A stretch of 39,179 nt of DNA from Clostridiales bacterium (GCA_015056325.1 SVGL01000019.1:1-39179); one strand, 5' to 3'; counted from the first letter of the stretch, positions 1 through 7,640 are shown. Numbers and translations: made by a program. The notes: generated from the sequence alone by a model not told the origin.

Positions 1-1
1 C

Positions 2-688
2 TTCACCCGTCTGATCGACCGCAACACCACCATCCCCACCAGCAAGTCCCAGGTGTTCTCCACCGCCGCTGACGGCCAGACCACCGTGGAAATCAACGTC
101 CTGCAGGGCGAGCGCCAGATGGCTTACGACAACAAGTCCCTGGGCCGCTTCATGCTGGACGGCATCGCTCCCGCTCCCCGCGGCGTGCCCCAGATTGAGG
201 TCACCTTCTCCATCGACGCCAACGGCATCGTGAACGTCTCCGCTAAGGACAAGGCCACCGGCCGCGAGCAGAACATCACCATCACCGCCTCCTCCAACCT
301 GTCCGAGGAAGAGATCAACCAGCGCGTGAAGGAAGCCGAGATGTACGCAGAGCAGGACAAGAAGCGCAAGGAAGAGGTCGAGACCCTCAACCACGCCGAC
401 GGCATGATCTACGAGATCGAGAAGCAGCTGCGCGAGAACGGCGAGAAGCTGTCCGAGGAGGACAAGGCTACCATCCAGACCGAGATCGACGCGTTCAAGA
501 AGGTCCGCGAGGGCGGCAACGCTGACGAGATCAAGTCTGCCATGGAGGGCTTCACCCAGAAGGTCTACGCCATCTTCGGCAAGATGTACCAGCAGCAGGC
601 TCCCGAAGGCGCCGCTCCCGACATGGGCGCTCAGGGCTACCAGCCCAACGCTGACGGCACCTACGACGCCGACGGCGACATCCATTGA
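2..688 (+). CDS. dnaK: Chaperone DnaK (Hsp70), C-terminal part, 5' truncated by window edge
   Basis: This is the last 228 residues of the ATP-dependent Hsp70 chaperone, which binds exposed hydrophobic peptides in the cytoplasm with DnaJ and GrpE. The visible part starts in the substrate-binding domain with the family signature [20 protein letters not shown], then [14 protein letters not shown] and the beta-sandwich segment [20 protein letters not shown]. The helical lid follows ([20 protein letters not shown]). The usual acidic EEVD-like bacterial tail is replaced by a Gly/Gln/Asp-rich end terminating in DADGDIH. The frame is open at the left edge, so the start lies outside. A strong terminator follows the stop, so dnaJ 0.3 kb downstream probably depends partly on readthrough or its own promoter. 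Confidence 0.98.
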   Translation, partial: FTRLIDRNTTIPTSKSQVFSTAADGQTTVEINVLQGERQMAYDNKSLGRFMLDGIAPAPRGVPQIEVTFSIDANGIVNVSAKDKATGREQNITITASSNLSEEEINQRVKEAEMYAEQDKKRKEEVETLNHADGMIYEIEKQLRENGEKLSEEDKATIQTEIDAFKKVREGGNADEIKSAMEGFTQKVYAIFGKMYQQQAPEGAAPDMGAQGYQPNADGTYDADGDIH

Positions 689-710
689 TCGGCTGATAAT
701 AGCTAATACA

Positions 711-744
711 CCGGGAGTGCCATCCACCGGCGCTCCCGGGTTTT
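711..744 (+). terminator. Rho-independent terminator after dnaK
   Basis: The arms CCGGGAGTGCC (711-721) and GGCGCTCCCGG (729-739) form an 11-bp stem with one G-T pair and a 7-nt loop, followed by GTTTT. It begins 22 nt after the dnaK stop. Confidence 0.85.
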
Positions 745-778
745 CAGGGTTTATGGGGGCATCCGCTGCGGCGGGGAA

Positions 779-941
779 CTCCCTCAGTCAGCGAGCAAGC
801 TCGCTGCCAGCTCCCTCGAGAGGGAGCCTTTATCTGGGTTGCTCTTGGGCTCTTCCATTGCGCCGGTTTAGTGCTGCAGCAAGGAAGACAACCAAAAGGC
901 TCCCTCTCGAGGGAGCTGTCGCCGCAAGGCGACTGAGGGAG
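779..941. repeat. Inverted-repeat (MITE-like) element between dnaK and dnaJ
   Basis: The left arm, 779-828, runs from CTCCCTCAGTC to GAGAGGGAGCC. The right arm, 898-941, runs from GGCTCCCTCTC to GACTGAGGGAG and is close to its reverse complement. Each arm also carries its own hairpins: AGCGAGC/GCTCGCT in the left, GTCGCC/GGCGAC in the right, and a CTCGAG-centred palindrome in both. About 70 bases of unrelated sequence lie between the arms. No coding sequence is seen. The organisation fits a short non-autonomous or intergenic repeat element; whether it recurs in the genome cannot be seen here. Confidence 0.6.
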
Positions 942-982
942 CGTAGTTCCGGATTCGACAACCTGCAAGAGGTGAAATATTA

Positions 983-2110
983 GTGGCCAACAAACGCGAT
1001 TACTATGAGGTGCTGGGCATTGACAAGAATGCCACGGATGACGATATCAAGCGCGCCTTCCGCCGCAAGGCCAAGGAGTGCCATCCCGACCTGCACCCCA
1101 ACGATAAGGAAGCCGAGGCCCGCTTCAAGGAGCTGAACGAGGCCAACGAGGTGCTGTCCGACCCGGACAAGCGCGCCCGCTACGACCAGTTCGGTTTTGA
1201 GGATCCCATGGCGGGCATGGGCGGCGGCGGGAATCCCTTTGGCGGGATGGACTTTGGCGGCATGGGCGATATCCTGGAGCAGATGTTCGGCATGGGCGGT
1301 ATGGGCGGCATGGGCGGCCAGCGCCGCAATGCACCCCGCCAGGGCGCGGACGTCCGCTATGACCTGCGCATCTCCTTTGAGGAGGCTGCCAAGGGCTGCA
1401 CCAAGTCCCTGGAGTTCTTCCGCAACGAAAACTGCACCACCTGCAGCGGCACCGGCGCCAAGCCCGGTACCAAGCCCGAAACCTGCAGCATGTGTAAGGG
1501 CACGGGCCAGATCCGCCAGTCCGGCGGCTGGATGACCACCGTGCGTACCTGCCCCGGCTGCGGCGGCGCGGGCAAGGTGATCAAGGACAAGTGCCCTGGC
1601 TGCGGCGGCTCCGGCCGCATGCGCGTCAAGCGCACCTTGGATCTGAAGGTGCCCGCTGGTGTGGATGATTCCATCGTGCTTTCCAAGCGCGGCGAGGGTG
1701 AACCCGGTATCAACGGCGGCCCCGCCGGTGATCTGAACATCCGCATCCTGGTGCGCCCCCATAAGCTTTTCCGCCGTGAGGGTACCAACATCCGCCTGGA
1801 TATGCCCATCTCCTTCACCCAGGCGGCCCTGGGCGCGGAGATAGAAGTTCCCACCCTGGACGGCAAGGTCAAGTACCAGATCCCTGAGGGGACCCAGACG
1901 GACACCGAATTCCGCATTCGCGGAGAAGGTATCCAGCAGCTGGGCAGCAACCACAAGGGTGATCTGATCTTCCGCGTGCGGGTGGAAATCCCCAAGCGTA
2001 TGACCGACAAGCAGCGCGAGCTCCTGCGGCAGTTTGACGAGAACTCCACCGGCAGGGAGTACGAGCAGCGCAAGTCCTTCTTTGACAAGGTGAAGGATCT
2101 GTTCAACTAA
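983..2110 (+). CDS. dnaJ: Chaperone protein DnaJ (Hsp40)
   Basis: This is the co-chaperone that delivers unfolded clients to DnaK and stimulates its ATPase. It has 375 residues, the normal type I DnaJ length. It begins at GTG 983, preceded by AGAGGTG at 967-973. The J domain carries the catalytic HPD (ECHPDLHP) around residue 36, followed by a Gly/Met/Phe-rich linker with GGMGG repeats. The zinc-finger domain has all four CxxCxGxG-type motifs (CTTCSGTG, CSMCKGTG, CPGCGGAG, CPGCGGSG) at about residues 151-214. A C-terminal substrate-binding region follows. It lies downstream of dnaK in the usual order, but a terminator and a repeat element separate the two genes. Confidence 0.98.
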   Translation: MANKRDYYEVLGIDKNATDDDIKRAFRRKAKECHPDLHPNDKEAEARFKELNEANEVLSDPDKRARYDQFGFEDPMAGMGGGGNPFGGMDFGGMGDILEQMFGMGGMGGMGGQRRNAPRQGADVRYDLRISFEEAAKGCTKSLEFFRNENCTTCSGTGAKPGTKPETCSMCKGTGQIRQSGGWMTTVRTCPGCGGAGKVIKDKCPGCGGSGRMRVKRTLDLKVPAGVDDSIVLSKRGEGEPGINGGPAGDLNIRILVRPHKLFRREGTNIRLDMPISFTQAALGAEIEVPTLDGKVKYQIPEGTQTDTEFRIRGEGIQQLGSNHKGDLIFRVRVEIPKRMTDKQRELLRQFDENSTGREYEQRKSFFDKVKDLFN

Positions 2111-2131
2111 AGCTGATCAGGAAAAACGAAA

Positions 2132-2155
2132 GGCTCTCCGTTTGGAGAGCCTTTT
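2132..2155 (+). terminator. Rho-independent terminator after dnaJ
   Basis: GGCTCTCC (2132-2139), loop GTTT, GGAGAGCC (2144-2151), then TTTT. It is a compact 8-bp perfect stem 21 nt after the dnaJ stop. Confidence 0.92.
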
Positions 2156-2211
2156 CGCGTACATAAAATCGCGCTTTTCCGTCAATGCTATGTCTGAAAG
2201 GAGAATGAGCA

Positions 2212-2496
2212 ATGACAGAAAAGCACGACATTTTTGATGAAGACAACCTGGTGAGCGCCACTGAATGCACCGGCGCGGCTCCCCGAGCCATGGACGAGGA
2301 AGCGGCAGAGACCATCGCGGACATCACAAACGCACGGTGCTCGCCGTCGTATTCGGCTGAAGACCCATCTCATTCGCCACTGCTTGGTGGAAATGGGCGT
2401 CTTTCTGATACACATAGTTCACGGACGAATCAATCCACGTCCCGTCGGGCCACAAAATCCGGCCTGTTCCGTCGGCTGCTAGGCCGTAATCGGTGA
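2212..2496 (+). CDS. Small protein with SATECTG motif; 3' half probably not original
   Basis: An excellent ribosome site (GAAAGGAG, 2198-2205) precedes ATG 2212. The first 40 or so residues, including DEDNLVSATECTG and an acidic stretch DEEAAETIADI, resemble a short clostridial protein type of unknown function that I recall as carrying a DNLVSATECTG motif. That comparison is from memory. From about residue 40 onward the frame is simply the antisense of the 3' end of the serine hydrolase gene on the other strand (overlap 2324-2496), and that part is Ser/Arg-rich with no recognisable pattern. The gene may have lost its own 3' end by a deletion that joined it to the convergent gene. The N-terminal half is likely translated; the C-terminal half is doubtful. 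Confidence 0.5.
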   Translation: MTEKHDIFDEDNLVSATECTGAAPRAMDEEAAETIADITNARCSPSYSAEDPSHSPLLGGNGRLSDTHSSRTNQSTSRRATKSGLFRRLLGRNR

Positions 2497-3526
2497 TGGA
2501 TTTGCCTGCCTCCGGCACCAGCACCGTCAGCCGATTCTGCACCCGGTTGCCCAGGAACAGCGCAAACACGCCGGTTTCCACATCCACAGACAGGTGATGC
2601 CCGGTGAAGCCGGACAGGCTGATGGCCTTGTCGCTCTCGTAGACGGGTACCTCGCTGTGCCGCTGGACGGGGTGCTTGACGTAGCACTGGGCACCCAGGT
2701 ACTGTTGGTAGGAGCCGTCCGGGCGGAGATGTCCGGTGCGGTTGCGGCTCATGAAGAGCAAGCTGTCCCGGCTGATCACGTCATAGCGCAGCAGTCCCTG
2801 GCAGAGCTTCACCATGTCCCCTGCCGTGGAGAACAGCCCCGCATGACCGCAGGGCTCCGGGGACAGCACCCGTGCCTTGGGGTCGTGGGGGGTACCGGGG
2901 AGGATGCCGCTGCGGAGGATATACTGCCCCCGCTCGATGCGGTGCTCGTTGTTGCAGCTCACGCAGAGACTTCGTCTCTCCTTTGGAACAATGAGGTGCG
3001 TATTCCGCATGCCCAGCGGCACAAGGATGCAGCGGTTCAGCAGAGCGGCGTAGTCCTCCTGGGCGGCGCCCTCGATCACATGCTTGAGCACCATTGCGTG
3101 CATGTCGGAATAGGCGCGGCCGGTCACCACGCCCGGGCGGATATCGAAGAGCAGCGTTCTTCCCGCTTCGGGCGTTGTTTGCGTGTCCACACGGGCGGTG
3201 GTGGTCAGCGCGACCTCGAAGCCCAGCACCTGACCCACCGTCACATTGTCCAGGCGGCAAAACTGGGGCGCATAGGCTGTGACAGGCTTGTCCAGGTCAA
3301 GGCGGCCAACCTCGCGCAGATGCATAACGAGCAGCCCCGTGAACAGCTTGGTCAGGCTGGCCAGGTCGAAGATGGAATCCGCCGTAAGGGGCGCGCCGGT
3401 ATCTTCATCAGCCAGGCCGCCCAGGGCCGTGATGGCTTTGTCCGCCGTGCCGCAGGCCACGGACAGGCCGGGCATGATATGGCTCTCCTCCGTGAAAAAA
3501 CGGATGGAATCCTGCAATGTCATCAT
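2324..3526 (-). CDS. Serine hydrolase of the beta-lactamase / penicillin-binding-protein family
   Basis: This is a 400-residue class C-type serine hydrolase fold, probably an esterase or D-Ala-peptide hydrolase; the family is not diagnostic for antibiotic resistance. The catalytic SxxK is seen as SLTK (DLASLTKLFTG). The YSD motif, where the family has Y-x-N/D, lies in GRAYSDMHAM. The segment GHAGLFSTAGD is typical of the third motif region. No signal peptide is visible, so it is probably cytoplasmic. GGAGGGG stands just upstream of ATGATG, so the start is put at 3526 (or 3523) rather than at the ATG 15 nt earlier. The last 20 or so residues overlap the convergent small gene. It follows the ProB-like kinase gene with a gap of about 53 nt and may be co-transcribed with it. 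Confidence 0.85.
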   Translation of the reverse strand: MMTLQDSIRFFTEESHIMPGLSVACGTADKAITALGGLADEDTGAPLTADSIFDLASLTKLFTGLLVMHLREVGRLDLDKPVTAYAPQFCRLDNVTVGQVLGFEVALTTTARVDTQTTPEAGRTLLFDIRPGVVTGRAYSDMHAMVLKHVIEGAAQEDYAALLNRCILVPLGMRNTHLIVPKERRSLCVSCNNEHRIERGQYILRSGILPGTPHDPKARVLSPEPCGHAGLFSTAGDMVKLCQGLLRYDVISRDSLLFMSRNRTGHLRPDGSYQQYLGAQCYVKHPVQRHSEVPVYESDKAISLSGFTGHHLSVDVETGVFALFLGNRVQNRLTVLVPEAGKSITDYGLAADGTGRILWPDGTWIDSSVNYVYQKDAHFHQAVANEMGLQPNTTASTVRL

Positions 3527-3579
3527 ATCCCCTCCTTCCATGCGGTGGTTCTCAACAGGAAACAGTCAACCCAACCGCA

Positions 3580-4413
3580 TTAAAAGGGTCGAAGACCCCC
3601 GATTCTGGTACAGGGCACGCGGCCCTCGGTGAGATCGCTGAGGTGGTGGCGGGCATGGCCGATGATCACCGTCGTGCCCTGCAGCGCGGACTTGAGGGCG
3701 AACTCCAGCTTGGCCCTGGCGCCGTTCGCGCCGGCGCGGGAGGCGCCCACGCAGCTCTCCTGCAGCTTTCGGACGGCGGCGGTCAGTTCCTCCGGGGTGG
3801 AAGCCATGACGTCCCTCACGAGGGTCGTCGAATCTGCCGGGTCGCGGTAAATGCCCTCGGTGGAGGTCATCAGCACCAGGGTTCGTGCCTTCACCAGGCC
3901 GGCAATGACTGCGGCGGTCTCGTCATTATCGACGCACTCCACCACGTCCTCGCCGTGCTCGCGCCGTACCGCCAGCTCCATCTTGCGGATTTCCTCGTCG
4001 CTTACCGGGTCGTTGTAGTTAACGATGGGCACGGTGCCCTGCTGCGCCGCGCGGACGAGAAGCTTGCGGATATACTCACGCTTTTCGACGTCGTTGAAGT
4101 GGGTGTGCTCCACCAGCAGCTGCCGCACGCCCACGGTGTGGGGGATAAACTGGCGGTAGTTCTGCATGAGGATGGACTGGCCCTGGGCAGCGTAGTCGGC
4201 CTTGATCTCGTCCGCTGCGCCGGTCAGCTCGTGGCCCGCGCGTTTGATGTAGTCCAGCCGGCCGATTTCCGCCGCGCCGGAGGTAACCCAGATCATGCCA
4301 GGCTTCAGCTCCGCGCCAAGGCGGGAGAAGATATTGTAGTCAATGTCATTGTCCTCGCGGCGGATGAGGGCCATGGAGCCGATCTTGCCCACGAGGTCGA
4401 ACTGGTAGTCCAA
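3580..4413 (-). CDS. Amino-acid-kinase family protein, glutamate 5-kinase-like, without PUA domain
   Basis: This is a kinase of the carbamate/aspartate/glutamate kinase fold. Matches to glutamate 5-kinase are visible in order: an N-terminal VGKIGSMAL glycine region, WVTSGAAEIGR (ProB VSSGAIAAG-like), RQLLVEH, VPIVNYNDPVS (ProB PIINENDTV-like) and VDNDETAAVIAGLVKA (DND-L-ALVA-like). A C-terminal RAKLEFALK aligns with the ProB TKLEAA segment. The protein is about 277 residues and ends without the PUA domain of full-length ProB. The start is taken as TTG 4413 because AGGAGGG lies 6 nt upstream of it; an earlier TTG at 4431 is possible. No proA is adjacent, so the substrate is uncertain. Its neighbours are aromatic-pathway genes. 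Confidence 0.7.
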   Translation of the reverse strand: MDYQFDLVGKIGSMALIRREDNDIDYNIFSRLGAELKPGMIWVTSGAAEIGRLDYIKRAGHELTGAADEIKADYAAQGQSILMQNYRQFIPHTVGVRQLLVEHTHFNDVEKREYIRKLLVRAAQQGTVPIVNYNDPVSDEEIRKMELAVRREHGEDVVECVDNDETAAVIAGLVKARTLVLMTSTEGIYRDPADSTTLVRDVMASTPEELTAAVRKLQESCVGASRAGANGARAKLEFALKSALQGTTVIIGHARHHLSDLTEGRVPCTRIGGLRPF

Positions 4414-4436
4414 CAGGATCCCTCCTATCAAGAGAA

Positions 4437-4453
4437 GGGCGGATTGTCCGCCC
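4437..4453 (-). terminator. Hairpin between flavodoxin-like and kinase genes
   Basis: GGGCGGA (4437-4443), a 3-nt loop, then TCCGCCC (4447-4453) is a perfect 7-bp stem. On the minus strand it is followed by TTCTCTT, so it is a weak terminator or attenuating/processing hairpin just after the flavodoxin-like gene. Confidence 0.45.
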
Positions 4454-4463
4454 TGGAATGCGC

Positions 4464-4931
4464 TTATTTCAGGATGCTTTCGCCGTCAATACGGGCAGGG
4501 CGGTAATCCTTGCCCCATACCGCCCAGATGGAGGAGGCAGCCAGATGCTTTTCCTCCAGAGTCTTGTCCAGCCAGGAAATCAGCGACTTGTGGCGCATCT
4601 TGATGCCCTTGTGGATGATCACATACTCCACATTGTGCAGATTCCCCGCTTCCTGCCGGATGAAGGTGCGCATGGGGGCGCTCATCATGCCGCAGATGAC
4701 CGGTACCATCAGCACAATGCGGTCGTACTTTTCAAAGTCTACCTTGTACAGGTCGATCTCCATCGGGCGGCGGGTCAGGGTGGAGACGGTATAGTTCAGC
4801 ACCTCCTTGAGGGTGCCGCGCCAGGCCATAGGGATGATCTCCAGGCGGGAGGCGCCGATGCGGTGCGCCCAGGAGCGCGCAGCCTTTGCCGTGCGGCCGG
4901 TACGGGAATAATACACGATGATGCTCTTCAT
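4464..4931 (-). CDS. Flavodoxin-domain protein
   Basis: This 155-residue protein has the flavodoxin fold. It opens with MKSIIVYYSRTGRTAKAARS, whose SRTGRTAKAA loop is the FMN-phosphate-binding signature. The central YDRIVLMVPVICGMMSAPMR corresponds to the second FMN loop region and resembles HemG/menaquinone-dependent protoporphyrinogen-oxidase-like flavodoxins. It probably shuttles electrons in the cytoplasm. The start is ATG 4931, preceded by GGGAGGA; an upstream ATG 12 nt earlier has no proper spacing. It lies 15 nt downstream of the shikimate kinase gene in the same transcription unit. The redox partner is not apparent. Confidence 0.85.
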   Translation of the reverse strand: MKSIIVYYSRTGRTAKAARSWAHRIGASRLEIIPMAWRGTLKEVLNYTVSTLTRRPMEIDLYKVDFEKYDRIVLMVPVICGMMSAPMRTFIRQEAGNLHNVEYVIIHKGIKMRHKSLISWLDKTLEEKHLAASSIWAVWGKDYRPARIDGESILK

Positions 4932-4946
4932 GGTTCCTCCCAATGG

Positions 4947-5480
4947 TCAGCGGCGATCAGGGTTGGCCGGGATGTTGAACAGCGTGCGGATGAGCTTCTC
5001 CATGCCGTTCACGCCGGCGTAGTAGCCGTGGCCGTTATCCAGCACTGCATCGGCGATGCTGCGGTAGGTCTCGATGCGCTCGTGGTAAAGACGCTCCACC
5101 TCGGGCAGGCCTTTCTGGGCCAGCAGAGGGCGGCGGTTGAGCTTGATGTCCCCCATGATTTCGTCCAGCGGGCGGTCAATGAGGACGATGATGCCGTGGT
5201 TGCGCATGATCTCCCGGTTGTTTTCGCGCAGCACCATGCCGCCGCCGGTGGAGACCAGGCTGCCCGGCTCCCGGGTCAGCTGAATGAGGGTGTTGGTTTC
5301 GGCGTTGCGGAAGGCTTCCTCGCCGTAACGCTCGAAAATCTGTGCCGTGGGGCAGCCAAAGGCCGCCTCGATGCGCTGGTCGGTGTCCACATAGTTCAGC
5401 CCCATGTTGGAGGCAACTTTCTTGCTCAGGCTGGACTTACCGCAGCCCGGCATGCCGATGACGAAAATATGCCGATCCAT
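4947..5480 (-). CDS. aroK: Shikimate kinase
   Basis: Phosphorylates shikimate at the 3-hydroxyl using ATP, in chorismate synthesis. The 177 residues fit the family. The P-loop GMPGCGKSS is near residue 9, the shikimate-binding Asp pair lies in VDTDQRIE, the STGGG substrate loop is present, and NRRPLL carries the lid arginine. The start at ATG 5480 overlaps the stop of the chorismate mutase gene as TAATG, showing translational coupling. Together the two genes are parts of one aromatic amino-acid unit under the promoter at 5802-5830. Confidence 0.93.
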   Translation of the reverse strand: MDRHIFVIGMPGCGKSSLSKKVASNMGLNYVDTDQRIEAAFGCPTAQIFERYGEEAFRNAETNTLIQLTREPGSLVSTGGGMVLRENNREIMRNHGIIVLIDRPLDEIMGDIKLNRRPLLAQKGLPEVERLYHERIETYRSIADAVLDNGHGYYAGVNGMEKLIRTLFNIPANPDRR

Positions 5481-5770
5481 TACGCGTCCTTCCCTTCTTC
5501 CAGGAGCAACCCTTCCTGCTCCTGGCGGCTCAGTGCCATGATGCATTCGTACAGCGCGCGGACGCTGCCTGCGAAGTGCCCGTCCTTCAGCATGGACACG
5601 CGGGACGCCAGCACCATTTCCTCGCGGGATTGATCCAGCACGGGAAGAGCGTGGGCGATTTTGTACCTGGCCACATCCCTTGCGACCATCATGCGCTGTT
5701 CAAAAAGGCGGACGATATCCCGATCCACCTCGTCCAGCTGCTGCCGGCATTCCTCCAGGGATCGCATCAT
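5480..5770 (-). CDS. Chorismate mutase (AroQ type)
   Basis: Converts chorismate to prephenate. This all-helical protein has about 96 residues, typical of a stand-alone AroQ-class enzyme. The pattern LDEVDRDIVRLFEQRMMVARDVARYK matches the first long helix, with the active-site Arg and Lys. Three consecutive ATG codons (5773, 5770, 5767) follow GGAGG; the middle one has the best spacing of 6 nt. A sequence further upstream is open in frame but contains the promoter, so it is excluded. It is first in an operon with shikimate kinase, the flavodoxin-like protein and the ProB-like kinase. Confidence 0.88.
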   Translation of the reverse strand: MMRSLEECRQQLDEVDRDIVRLFEQRMMVARDVARYKIAHALPVLDQSREEMVLASRVSMLKDGHFAGSVRALYECIMALSRQEQEGLLLEEGKDA

Positions 5771-5801
5771 CATCCGCCTCCATTCAACAATATTTGCTAT
5801 C

Positions 5802-5830
5802 ATTATAGCGGAAAATGCCCGCTTGTGCAA
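5802..5830 (-). promoter_or_regulatory. Sigma-A promoter of the chorismate mutase-aroK unit
   Basis: On the minus strand TTGCAC (5830-5825) is separated by 17 nt from a perfect TATAAT (5807-5802), about 30 nt upstream of the start codons. Confidence 0.85.
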
Positions 5831-5899
5831 GGGAGATGCTAAACAGTTTCGTGCGGCGAGACAAAAAATGTCCACGAATGCAGCAGGGGGGAGCGGCTG

Positions 5900-6937
5900 T
5901 CAGCGAGACTGTTTGCCGTGCATCTTCTGGAAAGCTAGCTGGCAGATATGGTGGATCATGGCTGCCAGGCATACTGTCAGGCTGATGGCTGCCAGAATGA
6001 ACCAGCCCGAGCTGAGCCCGGGGGCAATCATGCCAATCAGTCTGAATACGGGCGAATGGATCAGATAAACCTCAAATGAGATGTCGCCCAGGAACGCGCT
6101 GATCCGGTTCCCGATCCTGAATCTGCTGTTGAGGCTCAGGATGAAGCACAGGATCGCAAGCCCCAGAAGAATCTTCAGCACATAGTCGCCCCAGAAGACG
6201 ATGGTTTTGCTCTGCAGGTACAACAGGCCCAGTGTCAGGGAGAGCAGGCATGAAACGACGGTGCTGAGCCACCAATGACGCTGGAAGCACACTTTGATTT
6301 TGCCATAGTTGGCATACAAAAGCGTACCCCAAACAAAGCCCATGACCTCTGTCCACCAGGTGGAGCCCTGTATGATGCCGGTCCGCTCCAGGAAATATCC
6401 GGCGAGGCTGATACTTGTTACCAGCAGGCAGACGATCAGGTGAGGACTGCATTTCTGGCACTCTGGACGATGGACAATCCAGAAGGCGGCGTAGCACAGC
6501 AGCAGCCACAGCAACCATCTGTTGATATGGAGGAGGCTGAGGAGATGAAAGGCTTCTCCGTATGTCACAAGGAACAGGAGGGAAAAGAAGAGATTGGCCG
6601 TCCAGTTGGGGATGATCAGCCTGGGCAAGCGGTTTCTCCAGAATGTATGGATTGAATCGGGCTTGCTGCCAAGGCTTGCAGACAGACCATAAGCGGAGGC
6701 CATGAAGAAAAACGTCACGCCGATATAAGCAAAACTGCCGGCCAGATCCTGGATGGTGTTCTGGTATGCCTGGGGAATATGGACCAGAATGATCACCACA
6801 CTCCAGAAGCCGCGCATGGCTCGGGTGCTCTGCCGGTCAAAAAAAGCATCGTTTCCAACGGGGGTATATCTTGCTTTGAAGGCAAGCGTGAAAAATAAGA
6901 AAAGAACGATTCCGCACGTGATGACATAATCGAGCAT
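5900..6937 (-). CDS. Membrane acyltransferase (acyltransferase-3 family)
   Basis: This integral membrane protein of about 345 residues has some ten hydrophobic helices, resembling O-acyltransferases that decorate surface polysaccharides or lipids. Family-like features are RGFWSVVIILVHI (helix 1 with the catalytic-type His), FFFMASAYGL and, near the end, SFEVYLIHSPVF. The start is ATG 6937, preceded by AAGGTGG. The frame stays open to a TTG at 7027, but that codon is part of the -35 box of a good promoter, so translation cannot begin there. Base composition is noticeably more AT-rich than the neighbours. It stands alone between two unrelated operons, which suggests horizontal acquisition. The substrate is unknown. 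Confidence 0.8.
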   Translation of the reverse strand: MLDYVITCGIVLFLFFTLAFKARYTPVGNDAFFDRQSTRAMRGFWSVVIILVHIPQAYQNTIQDLAGSFAYIGVTFFFMASAYGLSASLGSKPDSIHTFWRNRLPRLIIPNWTANLFFSLLFLVTYGEAFHLLSLLHINRWLLWLLLCYAAFWIVHRPECQKCSPHLIVCLLVTSISLAGYFLERTGIIQGSTWWTEVMGFVWGTLLYANYGKIKVCFQRHWWLSTVVSCLLSLTLGLLYLQSKTIVFWGDYVLKILLGLAILCFILSLNSRFRIGNRISAFLGDISFEVYLIHSPVFRLIGMIAPGLSSGWFILAAISLTVCLAAMIHHICQLAFQKMHGKQSR

Positions 6938-6999
6938 CAATGCAACCACCTTCTGTAAGTCTTCGACTGTGCGCGGTTTGAAGATAAGAGACTGAATCC

Positions 7000-7027
7000 A
7001 GTATATCATACACGCACAATCTGTCAA
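7000..7027 (-). promoter_or_regulatory. Sigma-A promoter of the acyltransferase gene
   Basis: On the minus strand TTGACA (7027-7022), 16-nt spacer, TATACT (7005-7000). It lies inside the upstream open frame and so decides the start at 6937. Confidence 0.8.
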
Positions 7028-7083
7028 GCGGCCGCCTCCCGCAGGAAGCTGCGGCGTGAGGATCTTTTTGTAGGATCTGCCGC

Positions 7084-7112
7084 TTGCAATCCTCCGGCGA
7101 ATATGCTATACT
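7084..7112 (+). promoter_or_regulatory. Sigma-A promoter of the ctsR-clpC operon
   Basis: TTGCAA (7084-7089), 17-nt spacer, TATACT (7107-7112). The CtsR operator begins 7 nt after the -10 box, at the transcription start. Confidence 0.88.
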
Positions 7113-7118
7113 TGAAAT

Positions 7119-7135
7119 AGTCAAAGATAGTCAGA
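7119..7135 (+). promoter_or_regulatory. CtsR operator (heptad repeat)
   Basis: AGTCAAA-GAT-AGTCAGA matches the known CtsR box, a tandem RGTCAAA heptad with a 3-nt gap, with one mismatch in the second heptad. Its position over the transcription start indicates autorepression relieved by heat or protein-stress. Confidence 0.88.
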
Positions 7136-7151
7136 CAAGGAGGCTGCAAAG

Positions 7152-7640
7152 ATGCGACTCAGTGATTCCATCGAGAGCTTCATCAAAACCCTCATGACTC
7201 AGGAGGAGCCGGAGGTCGAGCTCAAGCGCAACGAGCTGGCGGAGTATTTCGGCTGCGCGCCCAGCCAGATCAACTATGTGCTGGCGACCCGCTTTTCCCC
7301 TGATCATGGGTATATTATCGAATCCCGGCGCGGCGGCGGAGGATATATCCGCATTGTCCGCGTGGTGCAAAGCGGCGCCCAGCGCCTGATGTACCTGACC
7401 AACGAGCGCATTGGCGAGGCCATCACCGAGGCAGAAGCGGTGCGGCTCATTCACCAGCTGGTGGAGCAGGGCCTCGTCAGCCTCGCGGAAGGGGAGATCA
7501 TGCGCTCCGCTGTGTCCGCCCAGGCGATGAGCGTGCCGATCCCCGATGCGCTCAAGGCCGCCCTGCGCGCACGGACGCTGAAAACCATGCTGATGACCAT
7601 TGCCAGGCAGAACCGCGAAGGAGGTGGCATTCATGGCTGA
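7152..7640 (+). CDS. ctsR: Transcriptional repressor CtsR
   Basis: Heat-sensing repressor of clp genes. It has 162 residues, near the family norm. The N-terminal winged helix-turn-helix includes KRNELAEYFGCAPSQINYVL, and the wing motif ESRRGGGGYIRI, the Gly-rich tetrad that senses temperature and contacts the minor groove, is intact. Translation starts at ATG 7152, preceded by AAGGAGG. The 3' end overlaps mcsA by 8 nt. A CtsR box in its own promoter shows autoregulation. Confidence 0.97.
   Translation: MRLSDSIESFIKTLMTQEEPEVELKRNELAEYFGCAPSQINYVLATRFSPDHGYIIESRRGGGGYIRIVRVVQSGAQRLMYLTNERIGEAITEAEAVRLIHQLVEQGLVSLAEGEIMRSAVSAQAMSVPIPDALKAALRARTLKTMLMTIARQNREGGGIHG

Noticed and set aside
980..1954. 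324-codon open frame antisense to dnaJ
   Set aside because: Ala/His/Gly-rich translation with no motif, opposite a conserved chaperone gene with its own ribosome site and terminator.
7039..7054. CCGCAG/CTGCGG hairpin near the ctsR promoter as a terminator
   Set aside because: It is short, lies between divergent promoters where no transcript should end, and the following T-run is too far away.
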